Assembly: GCA_003971905.1 (NCBI GenBank)
Contig: RSEE01000090.1
Location: 124,001-188,000 of the forward strand
Reading direction: 5' to 3'
DNA from: Moniliella sp. 'wahieum'
Taxonomy: Eukaryota > Basidiomycota > Moniliellomycetes > Moniliellales > Moniliellaceae
Length of the DNA stretch: 64,000 nt
The notes below the pieces were generated by a model. It was not told the origin of the DNA. It did not search any database and saw only the letters and a list, made by a program, of their open reading frames with translations. Position numbers and translations under genes: made by a program. Shown here in pieces: positions 21,600 to 32,280 of the stretch. Position 1 is the stretch's first letter. Every line of letters begins with the position of its first letter.

Positions 21600-24500
21600 T
21601 CAAAGTTCGTCCAACGCCGCATACTGTTGCTTCAGCCGCCCAATCTCCTGTTGCAGTCGGGCAGCCTCTTGCGCCAAGTCACCTGGACCCTCTTCCTGGA
21701 GGGGCACGGCCGTGCCCAGCCTCACCTCCAGCGCAACCTTGGTGGCAACCTCCTGGGCCAAAGCAGATCGTAACGCTTCCATCTCCCGGTCGGAAGCTTG
21801 CTTCTGCCGCCGGAGCAGGGCCAACTGCTCGTGTTGGGCTTGCAAAGCCTGCTGTATATACGTTAGTTCCAACTCGCAAGAGGATGAAGGCAGAGGCGCG
21901 CGCGGGGGGGGGGGGACTACGTACCATGTGTTCCTTGTCGGCAGAAGAAACCTGCGGTGCCGTGCGTTCTGCGAGGGGGGACCGTGGCATGCGCTCCTTT
22001 TCAGAAACCGCCTTTTCCAGCTCTTGCTCCTTTGTCTGGAGCTCGGCACGCAGGGCCAAGAGGGCGGCTTGGTGAGTTTGCCGTGCCGCCTCAAGCTCCT
22101 TCTTGGGGCCCTCTTGCCGCCTCTGCCGCTTCGTACTTGTTCTGCACAGAGTGGAGTTCGGCCTCCAATTGCGTTGCCCTAGTTTGCACCGTCTGCAGTG
22201 CAGTCATGTGCTCCGTGTGGTTCTGAGCCAACTGAGTTTGCGCTGCCTCCTTCTCGGTCAGAGCAACGTCGAGCTTTGCCTGCACAGAGGAAGCTCGTTC
22301 CGGACCAAAGTGAGCTCTTGTTCGACCTGAGCGGCTTTCTCCTTCACACTCTCCAGGCTGGCAAGACCAGACACGCGGTCAGTTTGGGTTTGCCGCAGCT
22401 CTGCAAGCTCCTTCTCCAACTGGGACAGGTCGTTGGCATGCGCAGCACGTGCTTTTCCAACCGGGCCAGCTGCGCATCTTTTTTTGCAGGACAAGGGTGT
22501 GCTCCTGCTCCACCGTGCGAGCCAAAGACTCGGCCTCGGCCAGTCTCGACTGAAGCTCCGCATGGTCCGCCTGGACCGTTGCCAACTCGGCTTGGGCGGT
22601 CGCATGCTCTGCCTCCACTTGCTTCGCTTGCCCTTCTGCCTGCTCCAGCTGAACTTGGAGGGAGGTGTGCTGCTGCTTGACCTGGTCCAGCTCGGCTTCA
22701 ACGTCTGTGCAATGAGCTTTGATGGCCGTAAGCTCCGCCTGGACTGACTCCACTTGTTTCTCAGTGTCGGCCAACTTGGTTTGGAGCTCAGAGCGCTCGT
22801 TTTCAACTCCTGCCTCCTTCCCTCTCTAGGGACGCATTCGTAGTCTCGGCTTGCTGTAGTTGGGCGCAGAGCGACGCACGGTCGTCTGTCAACTTGGTCA
22901 GTTTCTTCTTGAGCCTGTTCCGCTTGGGTCTGAACCTGCGAGAGCTGAGTGGCAACCGAGGTGCGATCAGTTTCGAGCTGCTTGAGGTCCTTTTGCAACT
23001 GTTCCCGCTCAGCTTCGACCGTGGCTAGCTCGCTGATCCGGGTCTCCAACTGAACCAGTTTCGTCTGCTCCTGCGCTTGGGCCTCCCTCGCCTGTTGCAA
23101 TTGCGACCGGAGCAGTTCACCTCGTCCCTCTCGTCCCTCCCTCGGACAGGGTTTGCCGCACAGCCACTAGATCTCGCTCCAACGCCTCCTTTGCGGACAC
23201 GGCCGTTGCGGCAGTCTCCTGCGCCAAGCTCAATTGGGCTTCCACCTGCTCCTTGGACGAAGACAGAGTCGCATGCTGCTCCTCCAAGTCGTGGTGCTGC
23301 ATCTCTGCCGCTGCGCTGCCAGTTTCGTGCGCAAGGTCTCTGCTTCCTTTTGAACGACCTCATGCTCTTCCGTGAGCTGCGCCCTAGCCTTTTGGCTCTC
23401 CGCCTCGTTTTCCTGAGCGGTAGTGAGTTGGTGCCTGAGCTGCTGTAGGACCAAGTCGTGTTCTTCCGCCGCCTTGGACATAGCAGCACATTCTTCCTGG
23501 GCAGCCGTAGATCGTTTGTCTGCCCCAGCAGAGTTTGTTGGACCTCCTCATGCTCTGCCTGGAGGGTACGCAGGGCTTCGCTCTCCTTTGCCCGCGCCGC
23601 TTGTGTCTCCTCCTGGACAACGTTGGCCTGGCGCAACGCGTCTTGGACCTCGACTAGCTTGGTGTGCGTCGCTTCATGCTCAGTTGTAAGCTGCTCAAGC
23701 GTCGCGTCTTTCTGCGCCAGTCGTTCTGTCATCTCGCCGATCGGGCCGAGAGGGCATCAAATTCGGTCCGCAGGTTATCCAGCTCGCCCTGTCGCGCCAA
23801 CAGATTGTCGTCCGCTTGAGTCAACTTGGCCTGGACCGAGGCGAGGGTATCCGCATGGGCCTCCTGTTGTTGCTTCAGCGAAGTCTGGTGAGCCTCCTCA
23901 GCGGCCTGAAGGGCGGCGTGGTGCGTCTCGCTCTTCTCTGATAAAGCAGCTTGGTGAGCCTCTTCCTTTTGCTGCAACGCCGCATCCAACGCTTCTTTTG
24001 CCTGTTGGCTCGCTTGTCGCTGATCCAGCAGATCGCGCTGTGCTGCGTCCAATTCCCCACGTACGGAAGTGAGGTCGTGGAGGTACGTCTCGCCCTGGTG
24101 CAGGGCATCGGCGTACTTATCCTGCCACTCCTGCAGGGTAGTGCGAAGAGCCTTCGCTTCGCCCTTCTCCCCCTTCAGCTCCTCCTGCACCGAGCTCAGA
24201 GATTTGCGTGCTTCCTCCAGTTCGGCCACAACCAAGGCCTGCGACGCTTTCATCTCATCCAGACGAGCGGTGAGCAGAGCCGTGCCCTCCTCCCCATTTG
24301 CCAGCACCGTCTCGAGCTGAGAGAGGGACGCCTTGGCGGATTCCAGCTCGGCCTGGACCAGCGCCAACGACGCCACCTCCTGGCGCAACGTCTCCTTCTC
24401 CTTCTCCTTGGTTTCTACTTGCTCTTGCATCCGGGCTAGGTGGTCCAGGTTAGTTGTCTTTTCCTCCTGCAGCGCTTGGAGCGTTTGTGCATCGTCTTTG

Positions 24501-26131
24501 TGTTGAAGTAACTGGGCCTGAGCCGCGTCGAGCTCGGAGCGGAGCGTGTCTCGCTCGTCGGCGCGCGCGAGTTCAGCCCCGAGCTGGCGCTGCAAGTCCT
24601 CCAGGGCGATCTGGTGCTCTTCAGCGCGCGTTTCGTGGTCCCGGTGCGCCGCGTCAAGGGCACGTTGGGCCTCCGAAAGCTCAGTGCCGAGTCTTTCTAC
24701 CTCCTGTGCCAGCATCGATTTCTCGTTCCGCACCTGGTCCAGGAGCGTGTTCATCTGGTCCCGGTCTTGGGTGACTTGGCCGAGGGAAGAAGTCAACCGT
24801 TCCACCTGCTCTGTGAGTGCGTGGTGGGCTTGTTCGGTCTGCTGCTTGTCGTTGGTAGCAAGAGCAAGAGTGTCACGCTGGGCATGAAGAGCTTCTTCGT
24901 GCTCGGCACGAAGGGAGACAAGGTACGAGGTATGCTCCTGTTCTGCCTGGTCAAACCTTTCCTGGAGCAGGCCGAGCTGTTTCTCCGTGTCGGCTTTGGC
25001 GGCACACATCGCCTCTACCTCCTCCGTTAGTGAGCGGAGGGGAAGCAGCTCCTGGTTTTCACGACGGAGCGACGCCAACTCCTCCTCCAACGTCTTCATC
25101 GCGCTTACATGCGCCGCGTGCTCGCCCTCCTTCTCGGCACACGTGCGCGCCAGGGTCTCAGCCGCGTCGGCATGAGCTGATTGGAGGATACGGTGTTCGT
25201 CCTGCAGCTGCGTAAGGGCGGACTGATGCTCTTCCTGGAGAGAAGCAAGAAGTGTTTCCCGCTCCTTGGACTGGGCCACCAGGTCAGCACGCTGCGCTTC
25301 GCTTTCCGCGGCCTGGGTTTGGGCCTGAGCAAGTGTCTGGGTAAGCTGGGTAAGCTGGGTCTGCAGATCAGTCTCCATCTTGTCCTGCTGAAGTAACGCA
25401 TCCCGTTCGGCCACCGCTGCATCCCGCTCGGAAGACAGGGCAGCGATCTGGGCCTGGAGCTCATCCCGCTCGACGCTCCATGTGTCGGTGGAGGGGTTCG
25501 ATTGTCGATCCGGCTGCGGCTCCAGCTTCGGTTTCGGCTCCGGGGGACATACTGGCCATGCTGGGCGTGGCAGGCAAGGTAGGTGTAGGCTCGGAGGATG
25601 GGGCCCTGGATGCAGACGGGATGCGGCTGCCCATGGCGGATCCGGGACGGGAAAGGCGGAAGCGGGGCGAGCGAGCTGGGAAGGCGGGCGGGCGAGTTGG
25701 GAAGGGGACCGTGCTGGGCGAGGATGGGCGGGGGCCCCAATCTTGGTTGGCGCCGCAAGCTTGGAGGCAGCCGAGGCGGCGGGAGTGGGCTTGGGCCTGG
25801 GGGCAGTAGGGGGCTGAAGGCCGGAGCGGCAAGGGCCGGGGAGGGCTTTCTGGTGGGATGGGCGTGTGGGCCCGAGGGAGGCGGGATGGCGGAGCGGGAA
25901 GAAGAGGAGCAGCCGACACGGCACTGACTCGGCGGGTGAGGCGGGTGGGCTCGAGGGCTGGCGAGGCGGCACGCTTTCGGTGCGGGGCACGGGCACGCCG
26001 CTTCGGACGGGGGGGGGCTTGCTGTTGCTGGTGGCGCCGAGGGCAGAGGGGCGCCGGGTGGGCTGCTCGGGCGGGTGGCTGTCGCTGGAGCGCATGGAGG
26101 TGCTGCGCGAGGGCGTCCCGAACGAGGTCAT
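21600..26131 (-). CDS. Very large coiled-coil protein
   Basis: About 1,450-1,500 residues. The first 220 or so are Ser/Pro-rich and disordered (MTSFGTPSRSTSMRSSDSHP); from about 25470 down to 21600 almost everything is heptad-type coiled coil rich in Glu, Gln, Ala and Leu (for example RDELQAQIAALSSERDAAVA). It recalls golgin, kinetochore, spindle-pole or CLIP-type scaffolds, but I see no CAP-Gly, GRIP, motor or calponin-homology domain, so no function is assigned. An intron near the 3' end (GTACGT after DKEHM, about 21924, to ATACAG before QALQAQHEQ, about 21853; branch GAACTAAC) splices in the final exon ending QQYAALDEL. At least eight one-base shifts break the coiled-coil frame (near 25550-25680, 23735, 23500, 23320, 23145, 22900, 22830, 22480, 22290, 22095). 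A repeat-like, low-complexity coding sequence would make such errors hard to correct. Confidence 0.7.
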
Positions 26132-26415
26132 CGCCGCCGGGGGTGGTGGGTGGGGTGGGAGGGGGGTGGTGGTGGTAGCAGGGCGGAAACGGAGGATGGA
26201 TGGCGTTGCTACACTTGTGTTGGTGTCTCCGACACGTGCCATCAGAGACGCCGGCGCATCACGTGACGCATGCGGGTGCGCGCCTTGCACGCGGTGATGA
26301 GGGTGTGATGCAACGCCCATCCATCGCCGGCGATCGCAGCCGGGCGGCAATCGGCCCAGGCCACCACCAGCCCCTCCCGCCCCACCACGTTTGCGTCCCG
26401 CGCGCCGCTGTGTCC

Positions 26416-28745
26416 ATGCCGCCCCCGCGCCTCGACCCGCCCGGCACCGCCTCCCGCCCCGCCGCGGAAGAGCAGCCGCCGCTCGCCCCCCGCCCCCCAC
26501 CCCTCCCCCCCCCCTCCCACCGCCGAGCCGCTGGTTCAGCGCCTTTCCCTCGACCCTCCTGGGCCGCCCGCCACACACATGCCCCCCCCGTCACCCGCCG
26601 ACCAGAGCGTCTCGGCAGCCGACGACTCGCTCTTGGCGCAGCCAGCGTATCAGCCCTCCCCTTCTCACCGCGCGACATCATCCCCAAGGACACTGCCCCT
26701 GCACAACATCCGCCGCTGCAAGGAAACACGGGCAAGGGCCAGCAGATGGAGATGGAAAGGGGGGTGGAGATGGAGATGAAGATGGAGGGACAAGCAGAAG
26801 GGGGTGGGGATGCAGATGGAGATGGAGGTGGTGCGCTCCCACCCCCACCCATCGATAAGGACCCTAGCTCACCGGATCCGAGTGCGCTCCCCCCCGTCCC
26901 GGCGGATCGGTCGACCACGTCGGTCTCCCCTATTCGGCGACCGATTGCTCAGCCCCCTCCTGCCCACCTCGAGCATGTGCACAGCGACACACGTGCGCCC
27001 GAGGTGCCATTCGACTTCAACAGTTTCTCGAGCAGATGAAACTGCGCAGCGCAGTGCCTGTGGGAGAATATGTGCGAAGGTGCGTCCTGCTCAGCGCACT
27101 GGACCCAGGTGCAAGGGAATGGGAATGCGAATGCGAATGCGAATACTTACTAACTTTGCACTCGCCCCAATAGCTTTATCCGCAACTTTGCCCGTCGTCC
27201 CCACACGCGTCCGAGCCAGGTACAGTTGGTCATGGATTTTCTCAAGTTCATCACCGACCTGATGACCCGCACCTTGCCCTGGAGCGAGCAGACGGCCAGT
27301 GAGTTTGACAATGCCAAGGAGGCCATGGAGAAACTAGTAATGAGCCGGCTGTACAACTATACCTTTTCCCCTGCTGTCGCCGCCGCAGGCAAATGGCCCA
27401 TCCAAACGGACGACTTGGAACGGGACGCGGTCCTGGATCAAAAAGTTGCCTTGTTTGCTTGGGTGGAAGAACGCCATTTGGACCTGCCGACGATGGGCGC
27501 TTCGGGTGGGTTCCTCGAATTTGCCATCAAGGAACTGCTCAAGATCAACCACTACAAAGCACCCCGCGACAAGCTCATCTGTATCCTCAACGTGTGCAAG
27601 GTGATCTTTGGCTTGATCCGGCACCTCAAGGAAGACGCCAGCGCCGACACCTTTTGCCGTTACTGGTACTGGTGGTGTTGCGAGCCAAGTGCCCGCATCT
27701 GGTAAGCAACGTAGAGTACATCACCAACTTTCGCAGTCCCGAACGGCTCAACTCGGAAGCCGGGTACTACCTCACCTCGCTCCAGGGCGCGATCACGTTC
27801 ATTGAGCAAATGGACTTTGCCTCCCTCTCCCACCTCTCCTCGGATGAGTTTGAAGAAAACGTGGAGCAAGCTGCGATTCATATGGCTGCCGAGGCAGAGC
27901 GCAAACGCCCTCCCCGTGCTACCAAAGAATTTGGGCTGCTAGAAATGGCCGGGTCGGGGGTGCAATCGCTCAAAGAAGTATTTGCTGGTCCTAGCGACAC
28001 ACGAGCCGCTCCGCCTTCCACTGCCACCCCATCCGCCCCGGGCACTGCCCCAGCTAGCCCTGCAGCCACAGACTGCCCAGTCCGGAACCGAACACGAGGC
28101 AGGGGACGTTCCCGCAGCGGGGCCCAGTGGCGGGTTTGGGGCACTGACCGCGCCCTTGGCCACCGCCTCCCTTGCGGAGGACACGCGTCAATTTTTGCAG
28201 CGTACGGGCGAAGCGGCCAAGATGGGGATTGGTCGTCCGATTGGAGCATTGAACAAGCTGTGGGCTGAGGCGACAGCAGTCGAGCCTACGGTCGTTCCTG
28301 CTCCTCCTGCCCCGGCTTCTTCCTCTGAGCTGGAGTCCCAGCTAGCGGGGCGAGTGGGGGAGAAAGGGAGTCCGGCACGTAGTGGGGAAGAGAGGTTGCC
28401 GCCCATGCCCTCTCCTTCTCCGCAGCTTCCGCACCCTCCTCAGCCGCAACGCAATCGCCTCTTGTCGCTCTTCTCCGAGGGGCCTACCGCGTCCGAACCG
28501 GTTTCACCCCGGGGCGAGCCTTCCTTTGCGCCTGACGCGGCGGGCCAGCGACTAGTCTGCAGTTGCCGCTGTCGCCGCGGGGGGAGGTGCCGAATCCCTG
28601 GGCGCAGGACCAGCAGCACCAAGCCAAGCTCGAGACGCTGACGATCATGTTCCCGAATATGGAGCGGAGCGTGTGTCAGCTGATGCTGGAGGCGTGTGCG
28701 GGCAACTTGGAGGACACGATTGACAAGTTGCTCGCGATGGGCTAG
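26416..28745 (+). CDS. VPS9: VPS9-domain Rab5 guanine-nucleotide exchange factor with CUE domain
   Basis: Vps9 activates Rab5-type GTPases for endosome and vacuole traffic. The helical bundle plus VPS9 domain runs from MKLRSAVPVGEYVRSFIRNF to LNSEAGYYLTSLQGAITFIE, with the signature LPLLVLVVLRAKCPHLVSNV. A segment FLQRTGEAAKMGIGRPIGAL, conserved in fungal Vps9, follows. The last 45 residues form a CUE ubiquitin-binding domain (TIMFPNMERSVCQLMLEACA ... IDKLLAMG, with the MFP and LL motifs). An intron at 27080-27173 (GTGCGT to AATAG, branch TTACTAAC) lies before SFIRNF and contains a GAATGC tandem tract. Shifts are needed near 27030, 27650, 28090 and 28560. The start is uncertain: ATG at 26416 opens a long Pro-rich leader, ATG at 26579 lies in another frame. 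A GATGGA microsatellite (26743-26830) in the N-terminus could also hide an error. Confidence 0.88.
26743..26830. repeat. Purine-rich GATGGA/GGAGAT tract
   Basis: Imperfect GATGGA, GGAGAT and GGGGGT units in the N-terminal coding part of VPS9; in one frame they give an alternating Met-Glu run (MEMERGVEMEMKMEG). Such tracts tend to vary in length. Confidence 0.7.
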
Positions 28746-29091
28746 GGAGCATGCGGGGCGGAGCGAGCTACGACGAACGACGAAGGCCCCGCCCGGCGGC
28801 CGAGGGGAGCCAGGCGGGAGGATACCCGGCGCGGCGATGCCGATCCCATGCAATGCCATGGCGCCCTCCAGAGCAGCAGACGCAGAACCCGATGCGGCGT
28901 AGCTCCACCGACAGACAGAGCCACGCGGAGAATAGACGATCGAGTTGAAACTTTGCTTGTGCGTGCCTGGGCGGCCTTCCAGTAGGGTTGCTGCCCACTG
29001 CTCTAGGGTTGCCGTGGGTTGATCTCGCCAGGCCTGGTTGACTAGTGACTCCGCCCCCTCACCCCCTCCACACGCACCGCCAACGCCCACC
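28746..29091. other. Intergenic between VPS9 and the HAD gene
   Basis: A tandem pair of plus-strand genes is separated by 346 bases. A CT-rich stretch just before 29092 is probably the leader of the HAD gene. Nothing else is seen. Confidence 0.4.
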
Positions 29092-29990
29092 ATGGCCTCC
29101 AATCTGCCCGCTGTCAAGGCGCCCGTTCAGGCGTGTCTCTTTGATGTCCGTCCCTCCCCCGCTTGCTGGCCCGCGCCGAGGCTGACCCAGCACGCAGATG
29201 GATGGGCTGCTGCTCAATTCCGAGGACGCCTACACGGTGGTGGTGAACAAGTTGCTGCGTCCGTATGGGAAGGAACAAACGTGGGAGATCAAAGCCAAGC
29301 TGATGGGTACCCCCGACGCGTGGCTGTGACCATTCTCTTGCGCATCTCTGGCCGCCTCGCGAGGGGAAAGAAGAAGCGTTCGACCAGGATGCGTGCCCGT
29401 TTACGATTGACAGTTTCCTAGCCCAACGCGCGGTGTTGATCCAAGAAGAGTTCCACAACGTCCGTCCGCTCCCTGGGTGATCAAGTTGATTTCCCACCTC
29501 AAGGCCAGTGGGGTGCCCATTGCGATTGCCACGTCCAGCCAGCGCAAAGCGTTCGAGATCAAAAAGGCGGCCAATGCGCAACTGTTTGAGCTGTTTGGCA
29601 CGCATTATACGGGGGACGATGCACGTGTGGAGCGCGGCAAGCCCAACCCGGACATTTTCCTCGTTGCTGCACGCGAAGCGCTGGGCTCTACCCCGGCTGA
29701 AGTAGCAGAGTGGGAAGCGCGCGTACGCCAGCCCGGTGCGCAGTACGACGGTACCCTCCTTGGTGGGGAGAAGGAGCTGCTGGTCTTTGAGGATGGCCGA
29801 CCGGGCGTGACGGCGGCCCGGAGGGCTGGAATGAAAGTGGTGTGGATCCCAGATGCAGAGCTGCTTAAGATCCCCATGACCGTCTGCCCGGCTCGCCCGA
29901 TTCCGACCGGATGCGCCCCACCAAACTCTCACCTCCATGCTCGACTTTAAACCAGAGGAGTGGGGGTTGCCTCCTTACCCGCAAGCCTGA
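29092..29990 (+). CDS. HAD-superfamily phosphatase (pseudouridine-5'-phosphatase-like)
   Basis: The protein is a haloacid-dehalogenase-type phosphatase. Motif I is LFDMDGLLLNSED (nucleophile and acid aspartates), motif II IAIATSSQRKAFE, motif III RGKPNPDIFL (lysine) and motif IV LLVFEDGRPGVTAARRAGMK. The C-terminal LDFKPEEWGLPPYPQA matches the end of the pseudouridine-5'-phosphatase (HDHD1) group, which is why I prefer that group over glycerol-3-phosphatase. The first exon is 29092-29145; an intron at 29146-29197 (GTCCGT to CGCAG) falls inside motif I between FD and MDG. The cap region (TPTRVAVTILL ... REGKEEAFDQDACPFTIDS) is split by shifts near 29310, 29345 and 29480, and another near 29895 is needed to reach the stop at 29988. 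The 5' splice site GTCCGT is less typical than the others in the window. Confidence 0.83.
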
Positions 29991-30301
29991 GCGCAGCTTT
30001 GTTGTGGGGATGCGATGCTACGGTTACCTAATTTAACCCCCAAAATGATCCCCTCTCCTTCAGTCTCTTTGAGTGGGATACCGCCCCTAGTGGGTTCGAC
30101 CGAGGTAGGATCAACAGGCCAAGGTGGAGAGATTCATGAGGGCGGGGCGATGCCTTTCCACTCCAGACTACTACAGTGGCTAGAGAGCAAAGGGGACGGA
30201 ACGGAGGGATAAATTTACACATCAAATCTCAGAGGCGTTCGTTATACATATGTGGACTCTTTGAAAGAGTATGAGAGAGGGGGAGAGGAACGAGATCGAG
30301 A

Positions 30302-32280
30302 TCAAACCTTCTTGATCTCATCCTCCTTCTTGTCGTCGCTTGGCTCGCCGGCCAAGTGGATTTGAGGTGCAGCCGAGTACTGCAAAGCAGGTTCTTGGGC
30401 TTGAATGTCATCATCGCGAGTAATCACGCCCCAATCGGTGTGGAAGTCTGTCTTCCATCGTCCTATAAGGGAAGTCTTCATCTGCGATCTTGTTTTCCTC
30501 CTCAACCGACACCTCCTTAAAGGGACGGTTGTGTTTCCAGCCAATCTTGTACCACGGGCCGGCAAACAGGTGGTGCATCTCTTCCAAGCTCCAGCCCGCC
30601 GATTCGGGCAAAAAGAACCAGGCCAAGAACAGGCATACGCAACTCTCCATCGACCAAAACAGGAACAACCCCCATGCGCCCATCGAAGCAATCATCGGAT
30701 TGACGGCGCGCGAACTGCCAAATTGACAGACAAAGTGCACCGCCATCGACATCATCGTGCCAGACTACGCACGGTGACACCAAGGTACTCGGGACCGAGC
30801 TGGTACCTGTAGGGGAAAAAAAAGAAGAACCCGCTCTCGTCAGAACAAAACCGTTCTCCTTTGCCTTTGCCTGTCACACACAACTCCCAGCAAATAAACA
30901 GAAGGGAAGAGACAGATTGTATACGTACTGGATCGAGTTGATGCCGCCTGCCCAGGAAGCTCCCCCGACGAACAGGGCCACAATGGCAGCAACACCACCG
31001 TGCCGCTTGGAAGCCGATTCATCATCTGTGCCCGACGAGACGCGGAGGTAAATGGCAATGTAGAGCATGGCCGAGGCTTGGCACACAATCCCAGTCATCG
31101 CCACCGCTTTGCGTCCGTACCGGTCCAAGAAGAAGAGGGGCGAGGCAAGGGCAAACACGAGTTTGACAGCCCCCAAGACCACGGTGGTGGAAGGGTTAAT
31201 CTTGTTGGTACTGGGTTTGCCCGAGACCATCTGGAACAACTGCGGTGCGTAAACGGAAATGCTGCCGGCGCCACTGAATTGGCCCCATACTTGGGCGCCG
31301 ATGGTGCAGCAGATAATGTAAATGTTCTCCGAGGACTGGAAGAGGGCAAGAATGGAGTGGTACCAGCGCCAGTGAGCTCCCCGTGCCTCTTCTTCCACCC
31401 GGATCGATTCCAGAATGGCTTCCCATTCGTTGCGGAGATACGGATGTTCGGGACGAAGTTGACGGAGCTTGAGCATGTTGGCGTACGCTTCCTCCTCACG
31501 GTGTTTCTTAGCAAGCCAACGGGGGCTGGGTAAGGCAAACCAACACATGGACAGTAGACAGACAGAAGAAGGACGAGAACGAGTTAGTAGCGTGTCTCCC
31601 ATTTTCAAACCCCCACATCCAATTAACGCGACTGTTACTCCGTACCTTTCCACAATAAAGAAGGTGGCCAAGAAGAACAAGCCACCACAAATGACGTTGA
31701 GGCTGGTGGGGATCAGGTACTGGTTGCGCGAATCATCGCTAATATGGCGCTGGACGCCTAAGTTGGCACAGTAGCCAAGGAAGGTGCCGAGGTACACATT
31801 GCCCGAGAAGACCGACGCCAATCAAACTGCCACGGAGGCTTTTGGGAGCCACTTCAGCGAGGTAAGTTGGTCCACAGACCGCGGTGCCGACACCAATACC
31901 AGTGATGAACCGACCAGCATACAGTTGACCCAGCCGACCTGGACTAGCCATCCATGACGGCGCCCAAGACCCAGAAGAAGCAGGTGATCTGGCAACTCCG
32001 TACACGGCCTAGTCGATCGCTCGTGTACCAACCCAGCAGCGACCCGGCCACGCATCCAATCTGAACCATGGAGGTCACGTTGCTCTGCGCGTCCGATTTG
32101 GGCTCCACTCCATAGTCACGGATAAAGGACGGCATCAGCACCTGCGACGAGATCACACCTTCGTCCAGCCCGCGCCAGGCCGAGCAGACCAAATGTCAAG
32201 GCGGAAAAGAGGTAGTGGCGGTTAAAGGCCTCGCTGGGCACTACCCGCCAGGCAGCCGCTTGCGGCAACTCAAACTTCAT
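30302..32280 (-). CDS. Sugar-porter MFS transporter (hexose/quinate type)
   Basis: This is a twelve-span plasma-membrane transporter of the sugar porter family. In order it shows the N-terminal GLDEGVISSQVLMPSFIRDY, SDRLGRVR (loop 2-3 motif), YAGRFITGIGVGTAVCGPTY followed by LAEVAPKSLRG, SPRWLAKKHREEEA after helix 6, GAQVWGQFSGAGSISVYAPQ (helix 7), FFLDRYGRKAVAMTG, and LPESAGWSLEEMHHLF near the end. Two introns are clear: 31526-31645 (GTACGG to CCCAG, branch CTACTAAC), which splits SPRW, and 30807-30928 (GTACGT to TACAG), which splits INSIQYQLGPEYLGV. Shifts are needed near 32180, 31960, 31820, 30768 and 30470. The tail ends KKEDEIKKV. Substrate cannot be told from sequence; the N-terminal motif is like quinate and related permeases. 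It lies beside a long repeat island with a Zn2Cys6 regulator on the far side. Confidence 0.88.

Noticed and set aside
26132-26578. N-terminal extension of the coiled-coil protein
   Set aside because: The extension is Gly/Arg-rich from a GC-rich promoter region, and overlaps the start region of the divergent VPS9 gene.
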